7,087 bases of DNA from Prevotellaceae bacterium (GCA_031290375.1 JAITNR010000106.1:1-7087); one strand, 5' to 3'. Counted from the stretch's first letter, positions 1-6,164 are shown. Numbers and translations are program-made. Notes: generated by a model not told the origin, from the letters alone.

Positions 1-165
1 CCTGCCGACTTGCTCAATGGTGAAGCGATTGTTCTTTCTTTTTTCATCTCTCTTTTTTTTCGACAAAGGTAGTGGTTCTGAATTGACTGTGAAAGATGCA
101 CTTCCCCGAATGCTTACGCTGATAACTGTAAAGTATGGCACCAAGGCAACTGCATTGTTGATTTA
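1..165 (+). other. Possible 5' coding remnant upstream of the first gene
   Basis: A second reading frame is open from the window edge to a TAG at 164-166, with an ATG at 17. Its stretch at about 62-163 (beginning DKGSGSELTVKD and ending TKATALLI) has more coding-like codons than the overlapping frame of the next gene. If one base were missing near 163, this peptide would run straight into the acidic segment DSTFEIDAEV of the next gene. That gene has no ATG of its own for another 150 bases. I infer that this may be the true N-terminal part of that gene, separated by a one-base deletion. The T-rich tract at 31-60 makes the first 60 bases hard to read. The short hydrophobic stretch after the ATG at 17 comes from this tract and should not be taken as a signal peptide. 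No function can be given. Confidence 0.25.
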
Positions 166-927
166 GATTCAACTTTTGAGATTGATGCCGAAGTTAACCC
201 TTTCGATGGTGAAGTTGAAGTAACCATTGACAATTCAGAAATTGATGAATACATTACCGACCAGGTAAGTTTCTCTGAAATATCATTGTTGAACGATAGA
301 GTACTTTGGAGTAATAATATGTTAGGTGGCAGTGAAGGCTTTGAATACAAAGATATGTCTTTGTTTTACTGCAATGGTATATTGTCAAGAATCTATTTCA
401 ACCGTAATAATCCGTTGATTATGTTGGAATTTAATTCAAATCAGCAAGGCAAAATTGCAGATGTAGAAAATCCTTTAAGGAAAATTGCAGAAGAAATTCA
501 AAATGCAAGAAAAAAAGAACAGATAAAATTGAGCGATGTTTATTTCGTATCCAACAGCCACCAGCGTTATGAAAACGGCATGCCTATTCATGGATTGCAA
601 TCAGGTTGCAAACGAGCAGTAAAAATCGAAGATAATATCAATGGAGGCGAGGGTTATACCGTGACCGTTTTCAATTTGGACGTAACCCATCCTGTGTGGG
701 GAAATAATGTTCAGATGTCCCCTAAACCGATGAAAGTAATCCAACAGACCTCCGAAAAGATAATCCTTCGTGGTTTTGGTCACGACCAAATGGCTCTTGC
801 GATGGGTGCGGGAGATGATGCTTCGTTTGCTCACTATGGGTTGAGTGTCTTTTTGAAAAACGGAGAGGTTGAAAAATGTATTTTACACATGCATGACAGA
901 GGAATTGATATTGAATACTATAAATAA
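82..927 (+). CDS. Unrecognised protein upstream of the AAA+ ATPase, 5' end uncertain
   Basis: I do not recognise this family. The frame is open from just after a TGA at 79-81 to a TAA at 925-927. The only in-frame ATG near the front is at 319, with TTG codons at 283 and 286. Coding character clearly continues upstream of 319: the acidic, beta-strand-like segment DAEVNPFDGEVEVTIDNSEI is encoded at about 184-243. Starting at 319 would therefore cut off real protein, and the true start is probably upstream, beyond a frame error near 163. The body (FYCNGILSRIYFN, then NSHQRYENGMPIHGL, then NLDVTHPVWGN, then RGFGHDQMALAMG) is mixed alpha/beta and soluble, with no membrane segment. The C-terminus, CILHMHDRGIDIEYYK, ends 7 bases before the ATPase start, so the two are probably co-transcribed and may work together. 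A substrate or partner of the ATPase is a guess from position only. Confidence 0.6.
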   Translation: MDCERCTSPNAYADNCKVWHQGNCIVDLDSTFEIDAEVNPFDGEVEVTIDNSEIDEYITDQVSFSEISLLNDRVLWSNNMLGGSEGFEYKDMSLFYCNGILSRIYFNRNNPLIMLEFNSNQQGKIADVENPLRKIAEEIQNARKKEQIKLSDVYFVSNSHQRYENGMPIHGLQSGCKRAVKIEDNINGGEGYTVTVFNLDVTHPVWGNNVQMSPKPMKVIQQTSEKIILRGFGHDQMALAMGAGDDASFAHYGLSVFLKNGEVEKCILHMHDRGIDIEYYK

Positions 928-934
928 CAAGAAT

Positions 935-2553
935 ATGGATGATACTTTTTCAAACATTAAGGACATGATAAAAGCAAATTTCCCTTTGCTTTATCTTACA
1001 ACCTCTGAATATAGCAGGGTAACACAAAAAATCAGGACAATAGCATTTGGGCTTGATTATGACTTTCATACTTGGGACTGTGTGGACAGGTTGCAGACAC
1101 ACAAAAAAGACCAAAGCAACAAGTTGGATAAAGTAGAGAAACACATTAAGAATGATGAAACCAAAGGTTATTTAGAATTTTTGGAATACATTCGAAAGGT
1201 TTTGATTCGCGAGGGAGACGAAAAGCAAGAAATTTTTCTTGTCGAAGATTTTCACAAGTATTTTGATGATGAACAAGTTATCGTAAGTTTGAGGAAGCTA
1301 TCGGTAGAATTGAAGTCGTGCAACAAACATTTAATTTTTCTTTCTCCCTTTAAGAAATTACCCGAAGAAATAGAAAAATATTTGACCGTAGTAAATATGC
1401 CTTTACCGGACAGAATGGATTTGCAAACACGACTGAAAGTCATTGCCGGTAAAGAAATGACTATCAATCCTGACCTTGAAAAATATATCATTGATTCAGC
1501 TCTCGGATTAACCGATACAGAGGCAGACTTGGCTTTTCGTTTGGCAAAAGAAAAAGTTGGGTTGGACAAAAAGGAAGCCATTCAGATAATTGCTAATGAA
1601 AAGGAACAGATTATCAAGAAAAGTGGTATTTTAGATTATTTTCAAGTCAATATGGATTTGGAAAAGAGCGTTGGCGGTTTGGATAATCTGAAAATTTGGC
1701 TCAAACAACGCAGTAAGTCTTTTGAACGTAAAGCAAAAGATTTCGGATTGAAAGAGCCAAAGGGATACTCTTGCTTGGCGTTCCCGGTTGCGGTAAAAGT
1801 TTGACTGCAAAATGCGTAGCAACTGAATGGAAACAGCCTCTTTTACGTCTTGATATAGGCAAAGTTTTTCAGGCAGAAGTCGGTAGCAGTGAAAACAATA
1901 TACGACAAGCGATAGCAACAGCCGAAGCCGTTGCGCCCTGCGTTTTGTGGATTGATGAAATTGAAAAAGGTTTGAGTGTTGGAGGTGGAGAAAAAGATGG
2001 AGGTACAAATTCCAGAGTATTTTCTACAATTCTCACATGGATGCAGGAAAAAACAAAGCCGGTATTCGTTGTAGCAACAGCCAACAATATTAGCGATTTA
2101 CCGCCTGAATTGTTGCGAAAAGGGAGATTTGACGAGATTTTCTTTGTTGATTTGCCAACCACAGAGGAAAGAGCAAATATTTTCAAAATTCATTTAGGCA
2201 AATACGGACAAACTTCGATTACAGATTTTGCATGTCTTGCCAAAGAGTCGAAGTTCTTTAATGGTGCTGAAATAGAAGAATGTGTTAAGGAAGCCATGTT
2301 TTTATCTTATGTCGAAAATTCCGACAATAAACAAATTTCATTAGAACATATTAAACAGGCTATTAAACAAATAGTTCCATTATCTCAAACAATGAAAATC
2401 AAAATTGACGGTTTGCGTGAATGGGCTTCTACTCGTGCGCGTCTTGCAAGCAAGAAAAGCAATGATGAAGAAATTGTTGATACTGTTTCTACTGATAATG
2501 AGCAGAAGCCTATCAAGAAAACTAAAAGAGAAAAGGTAGAGGATATTTTTTAA
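935..2553 (+). pseudogene. Ycf46-like two-domain AAA+ ATPase, frame broken before Walker A
   Basis: This is an AAA+ ATPase like cyanobacterial and plastid Ycf46, about 539 aa once the frame break is bridged, close to the usual length of about 500. The N-terminal domain (roughly 1-230) is a degenerate ATPase fold with hallmarks FPLLYLTTSEYSRV (16-29), HTWDCVDRL around Trp47, and VEDFHKYF (103-110). The second domain is a complete classic AAA module: Walker A GVPGCGKS (282-289), Walker B with Asp341-Glu342, sensor-1 Asn near 384, and arginine-finger segment RKGRFDE (395-401). The start is ATG 935, 7 bases after the preceding stop; a TTG at 869 in the same frame would overlap that gene. The first frame ends at a TGA at 1802-1804; the second takes over at 1765. 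The inferred bridge is PKG-ILLLGVPGCGKS, needing one extra A or a -1 shift. The C-terminal tail (about 490-539) is charged and Lys-rich. The cellular role of bacterial Ycf46-like proteins is poorly defined. It is listed as a pseudogene because of the break, but a sequencing error or recoding would make it functional. Confidence 0.8.
1759..1765 (+). other. Frame-break point with slippery heptamer AAAGGGA
   Basis: The upstream frame reads CCA AAG GGA TAC. The downstream frame resumes as ATA CTC TTG at 1765, re-using one A. The seven bases AAAGGGA fit the X XXY YYZ pattern in the correct phase (A AAG GGA). A -1 slip would let the Lys and Gly tRNAs re-pair on AAA and GGG and continue into the Walker A motif. 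Only a weak CCG/CGG hairpin (1784-1793) is visible downstream, and GGG is not a favoured second half of a slip site. A lost A, real or from sequencing, is therefore the simpler explanation. Confidence 0.5.
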
Positions 2554-2560
2554 TCCTCTT

Positions 2561-2582
2561 TGGGAACAATTTGGGAACAATT
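2561..2582 (+). repeat. Left copy of 22-bp direct repeat, two 11-mers
   Basis: Two perfect tandem copies of the 11-mer TGGGAACAATT lie here, 8 bases after the stop of the ATPase gene. The same 22 bp occur again, in the same orientation, at 2791-2812 just in front of the integrase; the flanking bases differ on both sides. One helical turn between half-repeats, and closeness to a tyrosine recombinase gene, suggest integrase or excisionase arm-type binding sites. That role is inferred. Confidence 0.8.
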
Positions 2583-2591
2583 CCAAAAATC

Positions 2592-2628
2592 AAAAAGCCT
2601 AACTGACTGAAAATCAATTAGGCTTTTT
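2592..2628. terminator. Bidirectional rho-independent terminator
   Basis: A perfect 11-bp stem is formed by AAAAAGCCTAA (2592-2602) and TTAGGCTTTTT (2618-2628), with a 15-base loop. The arm ends supply a T-run on either strand, so it can stop transcription from the ATPase operon on the + strand and anything entering from the integrase side on the - strand. It separates the left gene pair from the integrase module. Confidence 0.85.
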
Positions 2629-2636
2629 CTTCTAAA

Positions 2637-2653
2637 GTACCCAGAGCCGGGGG
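2637..2653. other. GC-rich island, candidate attachment-site core
   Basis: The run GTACCCAGAGCCGGGGG stands out as a GC-rich island within an otherwise very AT-rich intergenic region. It lies between the two 22-bp repeats and beside a terminator, which is how a tRNA 3' end used as an integration site would look on the - strand. I could not match it to a particular tRNA: no T-loop consensus follows it. The core assignment therefore rests on base composition and position only. Confidence 0.35.
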
Positions 2654-2702
2654 TGAGATAGTAAATTTTAGCTGAAATATAACTATCTGAACTCCTGCTA
2701 TA

Positions 2703-2743
2703 AGTATATTTAATTAATTGTATATTAAATATATAAATATACT
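2703..2743. repeat. AT-rich 10-bp inverted repeat
   Basis: Arms AGTATATTTA (2703-2712) and TAAATATACT (2734-2743) are perfect reverse complements with a 21-base AT-only spacer apart from one G. It lies between the candidate core and the integrase promoter. It could bind a regulator, an excisionase or a DNA-bending protein. It is too AT-rich with too long a spacer to be a convincing terminator. Confidence 0.5.
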
Positions 2744-2776
2744 ATTTCATTTAATTCAATTGAAAATAATTGAAAT
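2744..2776. repeat. Nested palindromes upstream of the integrase promoter
   Basis: Outer arms ATTTCA (2744-2749) and TGAAAT (2771-2776) enclose a perfect palindrome TTCAATTGAA (2755-2764). The TTGAAA element recurs right after it. Such short AT-rich matches are partly expected by chance, but they follow directly on the preceding 10-bp inverted repeat, so the 70 bases form one structured block. Confidence 0.35.
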
Positions 2777-2790
2777 AAATTTAGGATGTA

Positions 2791-2812
2791 TGGGAACAAT
2801 TTGGGAACAATT
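2791..2812 (+). repeat. Right copy of 22-bp direct repeat, overlapping the integrase promoter region
   Basis: This is identical to 2561-2582 (two copies of TGGGAACAATT), offset by 230 bases. It ends 3 bases before the TATCTTTG box of the integrase promoter, and so occupies the place where the -33 element would lie. If it is an integrase arm site, binding there would repress the integrase promoter, giving simple autoregulation (inference). Confidence 0.8.
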
Positions 2813-2815
2813 TTG

Positions 2816-2823
2816 TATCTTTG
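2816..2823 (+). promoter_or_regulatory. Integrase promoter, -7 box TATCTTTG
   Basis: TATCTTTG matches the Bacteroidota sigma-ABfr -7 consensus TAnnTTTG and lies 24 bases before the integrase ATG, giving a very short leader. No TTG-type -33 element is found at the usual 19-21 base spacing; a TTTG at 2800-2803 is too close (12 bases). The promoter may be intrinsically weak or activator-dependent. The 13 bases TTGTATCTTTGCA are shared exactly with the abiE promoter. Confidence 0.6.
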
Positions 2824-2847
2824 CAGCGAACAAAAAATCAATTGGTT

Positions 2848-4185
2848 ATGAAAGTTTCAGCATTTTTACGAAAGACAGCAAAGAAAAATGACACCGACAG
2901 TCAAGCTACCATCTACTTCCGGTTGAGGGACAACGGGAAAGACTATAAAGTTGCCAGCGAATTGACTATCAATCCAAATCACTGGAGTCCTGAAAAACAG
3001 GGATATAAAGACCGGGTAGCATTAATCAGCGATGAAAAGAAAATCAAACTGAATGATGAAATCCAGACTGTTATTTCTCTCATTACCAACAACTACAATG
3101 AAAATGTCGATGCCGAATGGTTGGATGAGATGATAGACCGCTACCACCATCCAAACAAATATAAGACAGAAGAACAAATTGCCTTGGAAAGCAAACCGAC
3201 CTTTCAACAGCTTTTGGATGAGTTTCTTATCAAACACAAACTATCGGAGGTTAGGAAGAAGAATTTCAAAGTGATTTGCCGGGCTATGATGCGCTATGAA
3301 CTTTTCGTTCGAGCGACCAAACGCGGGCAAAAGGCTTTTGCTCTGGACATTGATGCTGTTACTTCTGATACTTTGCATGATATGTAGGACTTCTTTGAGA
3401 ACGAACATCTCTATTTCGAGAAGTATTCGGCACTGTATGAAACTATTCCCGAAAAACGAGCGCCTAAACCGCGGGGCAAGAACACGCTGATTGATTGCTT
3501 TTGCCGTATCCGCACTTTCTTTTTATGGTGCCATGAAAAGAAAAAAACGACCAACAGACCGTTCGATGAGTTCCGGATTGATGAATGCACTTATGGAACA
3601 CCGGTTTATATCACGCTTCAGGAACGCGACCAATTGTTTGAGAAGGATTTATCTGAGTTTCCTGAGATTGAAATACAGCGAGATGTTTTTGTTTTTCAAA
3701 GTCTTATCGGTTGCCGTGTCGGGGATTTCTACCGAATGACCAAGCGAAATGTTATCAATAATGCCATTGAATATATTCCCCGAAAGACCAAAGAGGGCAA
3801 TCCGATAACCGTCCGCGTTCCATTGAATGAAAAGGCAAAGGGCATTTTAGAGAAATACAAAAACGGTGAGGATAACCGCCTTTTGCCATTTACCTACGAG
3901 CAAAGCTACAATGAAGCTATCAAAGAAGCGTTCAAGTTGGCGGGGATTGATAGAATCGTAACTATCCTTGACCCGCTCACCAATGAAGAAGTAAAGAAAC
4001 CGTTGTACGAGGTAGCAAGCAGCCACATGGCACGGCGAACGTTTATTGGCAACATATATAAGAAAGTGAAAGACCCGAATTTGGTTGGCGCTTTGAGCGG
4101 GCACAAGGAAGGGAGTAAGGCTTTCAACCGTTATCGGGAGATTGATGAGGATATGAAGAAAGAATTGGTGAATTTGTTGGATTAA
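2848..4185 (+). pseudogene. Tyrosine recombinase (integrase) interrupted by one amber codon
   Basis: This is a site-specific recombinase of the phage-integrase family, 445 codons before its TAA, in the usual size range of Bacteroidota integrases. I chose ATG 2848 (MKVSAFLRKTAKKN) because it lies just behind the promoter box; a TTG at 2821 overlaps that box. The order is an arm-DNA-binding N-terminal domain (about 1-85), a SAM-like core-binding domain (about 118-235), then the catalytic domain. All catalytic residues are visible: Arg290 (GCRVGDF), Lys313 (RKTKEG), His393 and Arg396 (HMAR), His419 (SGHKEG) and nucleophile Tyr429 (NRYRE). Codon 180 is TAG (3385-3387), between DTLHDM and DFFENE in the core-binding domain. 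The frame continues open on both sides, so this is one point change, for example from CAG or TGG. There is no in-frame ATG between the amber codon and Arg290, so the catalytic part is unlikely to be made separately. Without suppression it should be inactive. Confidence 0.9.
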
Positions 4186-4205
4186 CAAAAATTGTTGTAT
4201 CTTTG
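4173..4205 (+). promoter_or_regulatory. abiEi promoter: Promoter of the abiE operon
   Basis: TTTG (4173-4176) followed after 21 bases by TATCTTTG (4198-4205) fits the Bacteroidota promoter pattern TTTG-N19-21-TAnnTTTG. The -33 element lies inside the last codons of the integrase gene, so the abiE operon is transcribed independently of the damaged integrase. The expected start point, near 4210, leaves a leader of about 50 bases that holds the inverted repeat at 4218-4246. Confidence 0.7.
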
Positions 4206-4217
4206 CAATCGAAATCT

Positions 4218-4246
4218 TGTCACAAATATTTACTAAATTTGTGACA
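4218..4246. promoter_or_regulatory. Probable AbiEi operator, perfect 10-bp inverted repeat
   Basis: Arms TGTCACAAAT (4218-4227) and ATTTGTGACA (4237-4246) are perfect reverse complements with a 9-base spacer. They sit between the promoter and the abiEi start codon. AbiEi antitoxins are known to repress their own operon by binding inverted repeats in the promoter region, so this is the obvious operator candidate. It lacks a T-run, so it is not a terminator. In the RNA it would also form a stem 16 bases before the ATG, so translational control is an alternative. Confidence 0.65.
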
Positions 4247-4262
4247 GAAAATAAGAGAATAA

Positions 4263-4877
4263 ATGGATTTAAATACTGACATACAGATACTTGATAAAAT
4301 AAAAAAAGCGAGGAGGGGTGCGCTTTTTTTTGCTGAAAATTTCACTTCTTTTGGCAAACCTGATGCAGTACGGCAAGCATTGAAAAGATTGGTTGCCAAA
4401 GGTGAGATAGACCGCATTGCTACAGGTATTTATGTACGCCCCAGAGTAGATAAGATTGCAGGAAAATCAATGCCTACTATTGAAGAGATTGCTAAAGCCA
4501 TAGCCAAACGCGATAGAGCACGAGTTGTTCCGACAGGTAGCTATGCCATGAATAAATTGGGACTTTCCACACAAGTACCTATGAACATCGTTTATCTAAC
4601 AGACGGAGCAGCACGAACGATTAAAGTCCGAAAATTTACAATTAAATTCAAAAAAACAACCCCAAAAAACGTTAGTGCGGTTGGCGAAATCAGTAAATTG
4701 GTTATTCAGGCATTACGGACTATCGGAAAAGATTTTGTAACAGAAGACGAGATTAAAAAGATACATAGAGTTTTGCAACACGAAAAGCCTACCCGATTGG
4801 AACACGATATTCGATTGGCGCCTTCATGGATTCGGGAAATTATGAAACAATCATTAAAACAGAAAGATGATGAATGA
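4263..4877 (+). CDS. abiEi: AbiEi-type antitoxin (DUF6088-like)
   Basis: This 204-aa protein is the antitoxin and autorepressor of an AbiE (type IV) toxin-antitoxin system. The N-terminal part (about 1-60) is a winged helix-turn-helix: FGKPDAVRQALKRLVAKGEI forms the helices (30-49), followed by the wing IATGIYVRP (52-60). The middle contains ARVVPTGSYAMNKLGLSTQ, typical of AbiEi/DUF6088 proteins as I recall them. The basic C-terminal part (KVRKFTIKFKK and later helices) corresponds to the region that neutralises the toxin in characterised AbiEi proteins. There is no signal peptide, so it acts in the cytoplasm. It overlaps the toxin gene by 11 bases, indicating translational coupling. The dedicated promoter and the inverted repeat upstream fit autoregulation. 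The pairing with abiEii makes the call firm; the exact subfamily is less certain. Confidence 0.88.
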   Translation: MDLNTDIQILDKIKKARRGALFFAENFTSFGKPDAVRQALKRLVAKGEIDRIATGIYVRPRVDKIAGKSMPTIEEIAKAIAKRDRARVVPTGSYAMNKLGLSTQVPMNIVYLTDGAARTIKVRKFTIKFKKTTPKNVSAVGEISKLVIQALRTIGKDFVTEDEIKKIHRVLQHEKPTRLEHDIRLAPSWIREIMKQSLKQKDDE

Positions 4878-5883
4878 TAGTGCGTTAATAGAATGGCTTA
4901 AATTGTCCGTTTCGGAAAAATCCAAAATTTTCAATGATGTTTCAGAAGAACGTGGCTTGCCTTTTGCCTCAATCGAAAAGGATTGGTGGGTAACAAAAAC
5001 CCTATCCCTTATTTTCTCTATGACTTGTGCAGATAGCCTAATTTTTAAAGGTGGCACCTCATTGAGTAAGGCATGGAATATCATTGAGCGTTTTTCTGAA
5101 GATATAGATTTAGTTTTAGACAGGGATTCATTGGGTTTTGCCGGTAATTTGAGCAATAGACAAATTCATAAATTGCGTTATGCTTCCTACGAGTTTCTAA
5201 CTACCCAATTTACACCGGAACTTGATGCAAAATTCAAGGAGGCAGGTTTTACCGATGTTATTGTCAAACCTCAAGACGTTATCAATCACGACCAAGACCC
5301 GCTTATTGTAGAAATTTATTATCCAAAACTGAATGAAATAGACACTTATTTGCGCCCCGGCGTTTTAGTGGAAATTGGCAGCCGTTCATTGAAAGAGCCT
5401 AATTCGTTGAGAAATATACAAACAATGGTAGGGGAAATGTTCAATAACAAACCTTTTGCCGACAAAGCCATTTCCATTCCCGTGGTTAATCCTGAGCGTA
5501 CATTTTTAGAAAAAGTATTTTTGCTACACGAGGAATATCAGCGACCACCCGAAAAAATGCGAGTGGTGCGATTGAGCCGACATTTGTACGACATTGAAAA
5601 GCTGTCAAAAACACTGTTTTTTGAAAAAGCATTATCAAACAAAGAATTATACTATACTATTGTTGAACACCGCAATAAATTTTCACATTTACAGGGAGTT
5701 GATTACACTAAACACAGTCCTGAATTTATAAAAATCATACCGCCTGCTCATGTACTACCACTTTGGGAAAAAGATTATCATGAAATGGCTGAAAATATGA
5801 TTTACGGTGATAAATTGACTTTTGGCAAACTAATAAAAGAATTAAAAATAATACAAGCATCTATCAATGATACAAAATTTTAA
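4867..5883 (+). CDS. abiEii: AbiEii/AbiGii-family nucleotidyltransferase toxin
   Basis: This 338-aa toxin partner of AbiEi is a DNA-polymerase-beta-like nucleotidyltransferase. Family members inactivate growth by adding nucleotides to RNA targets such as tRNA, or by related transfer reactions, and give abortive infection against phages or stabilise the element. Conserved elements are EKDWWVTKTL (37-46), the nucleotidyltransferase signature KGGTSLSKAW (61-70) with the metal-binding SEDIDL (77-82, Asp79 and Asp81), and the later RTFLEKVFLLHEEY (from 211) with the conserved Lys216. Length is normal and no motif is missing, so the toxin should be active. The start at 4867 (MMNDSAL) overlaps the antitoxin end; ATG 4870 is an equally good choice. 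The position beside an integrase is typical for this family. Confidence 0.93.
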   Translation: MMNDSALIEWLKLSVSEKSKIFNDVSEERGLPFASIEKDWWVTKTLSLIFSMTCADSLIFKGGTSLSKAWNIIERFSEDIDLVLDRDSLGFAGNLSNRQIHKLRYASYEFLTTQFTPELDAKFKEAGFTDVIVKPQDVINHDQDPLIVEIYYPKLNEIDTYLRPGVLVEIGSRSLKEPNSLRNIQTMVGEMFNNKPFADKAISIPVVNPERTFLEKVFLLHEEYQRPPEKMRVVRLSRHLYDIEKLSKTLFFEKALSNKELYYTIVEHRNKFSHLQGVDYTKHSPEFIKIIPPAHVLPLWEKDYHEMAENMIYGDKLTFGKLIKELKIIQASINDTKF

Positions 5884-5885
5884 AA

Positions 5886-5893
5886 TAAATTTG
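5886..5893 (+). promoter_or_regulatory. Possible weak promoter -7 box TAAATTTG
   Basis: TAAATTTG matches TAnnTTTG and lies 31 bases before the small gene at 5925. No TTG element is found 19-21 bases upstream, so it may be a chance match in AT-rich DNA. If it is used, the two last genes could be expressed apart from the toxin. Confidence 0.3.
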
Positions 5894-5924
5894 CAGGAAA
5901 GATAATAATTAATTAGTTCAATAT

Positions 5925-6164
5925 ATGAAAACGAAACATGGATTAAGCGGATTGTATTTCCGACAAAAAAATACAGAAACAGGGAAAATTGAGCCTGTAG
6001 TATTTGAAGATATGGAGTTGGAAGAGCAAAAAAAGGTATTGGATAATGCTCCTAATAAAGTTGAATATTACAAGGGTATGATTCAAACACTTGCCGATGC
6101 ATTATATCGAATAGGTGAAGAAATGAATATTTATTCTACAATGGAAAAAAACGAGGAAGATTAG
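5925..6164 (+). CDS. Small unrecognised protein, 79 aa
   Basis: I cannot assign a family. The protein begins MKTKHGLSGLYFRQKN, reads like a compact beta-hairpin start (GLYFRQKNTETGKIEPVVFEDM), and continues with two acidic helices (LEEQKKVLDN and MIQTLADALYRIGEEMN). It has no cysteine, no membrane segment and no signal peptide. It starts 41 bases after the toxin stop, without a visible Shine-Dalgarno sequence, and ends in TAG 24 bases before the next gene, with which it is probably co-transcribed. This TAG is used as a stop, which argues against general TAG recoding in the element. The reading frame has normal coding character, so I think it is real. Confidence 0.65.
   Translation: MKTKHGLSGLYFRQKNTETGKIEPVVFEDMELEEQKKVLDNAPNKVEYYKGMIQTLADALYRIGEEMNIYSTMEKNEED

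Noticed and set aside
82..156. A zinc-binding cysteine cluster (C-x2-C and further cysteines) at the front of the first gene's frame
   Set aside because: This stretch has poorer codon character than the overlapping frame and probably is not translated in this frame, so the cysteines are likely an artefact.
601..2186. Several - strand open frames of 68-125 codons opposite the first gene and the ATPase
   Set aside because: They lie entirely antisense to frames with clear protein motifs, have no promoter or family features, and overlap one another.
2634..2720. A complete tRNA gene on the - strand at the GC-rich island
   Set aside because: Beyond the 17-base island the sequence has no T-loop, anticodon arm or D arm. 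At most a 3' end fragment is present.
2561..2812. CRISPR-like or IS-type terminal repeats
   Set aside because: There are only two copies, in direct orientation, 230 bases apart, with no transposase and no regular spacers between them.
3385..3387. General recoding of TAG as an amino acid, as in some Bacteroidota phages
   Set aside because: The 79-aa gene ends in TAG at 6162-6164 at a natural position, no other long gene contains an in-frame TAG, and there is no suppressor tRNA in the window.
3296..3739. Two + strand frames of 64 and 82 codons across the middle of the integrase
   Set aside because: They appear only because the amber codon splits the main frame. The integrase frame itself stays open through this stretch and encodes the expected core-binding domain.
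4218..4246. The inverted repeat as terminator of the integrase gene
   Set aside because: It has no T-run after the stem and lies downstream of the abiE promoter, where a terminator would block the operon.
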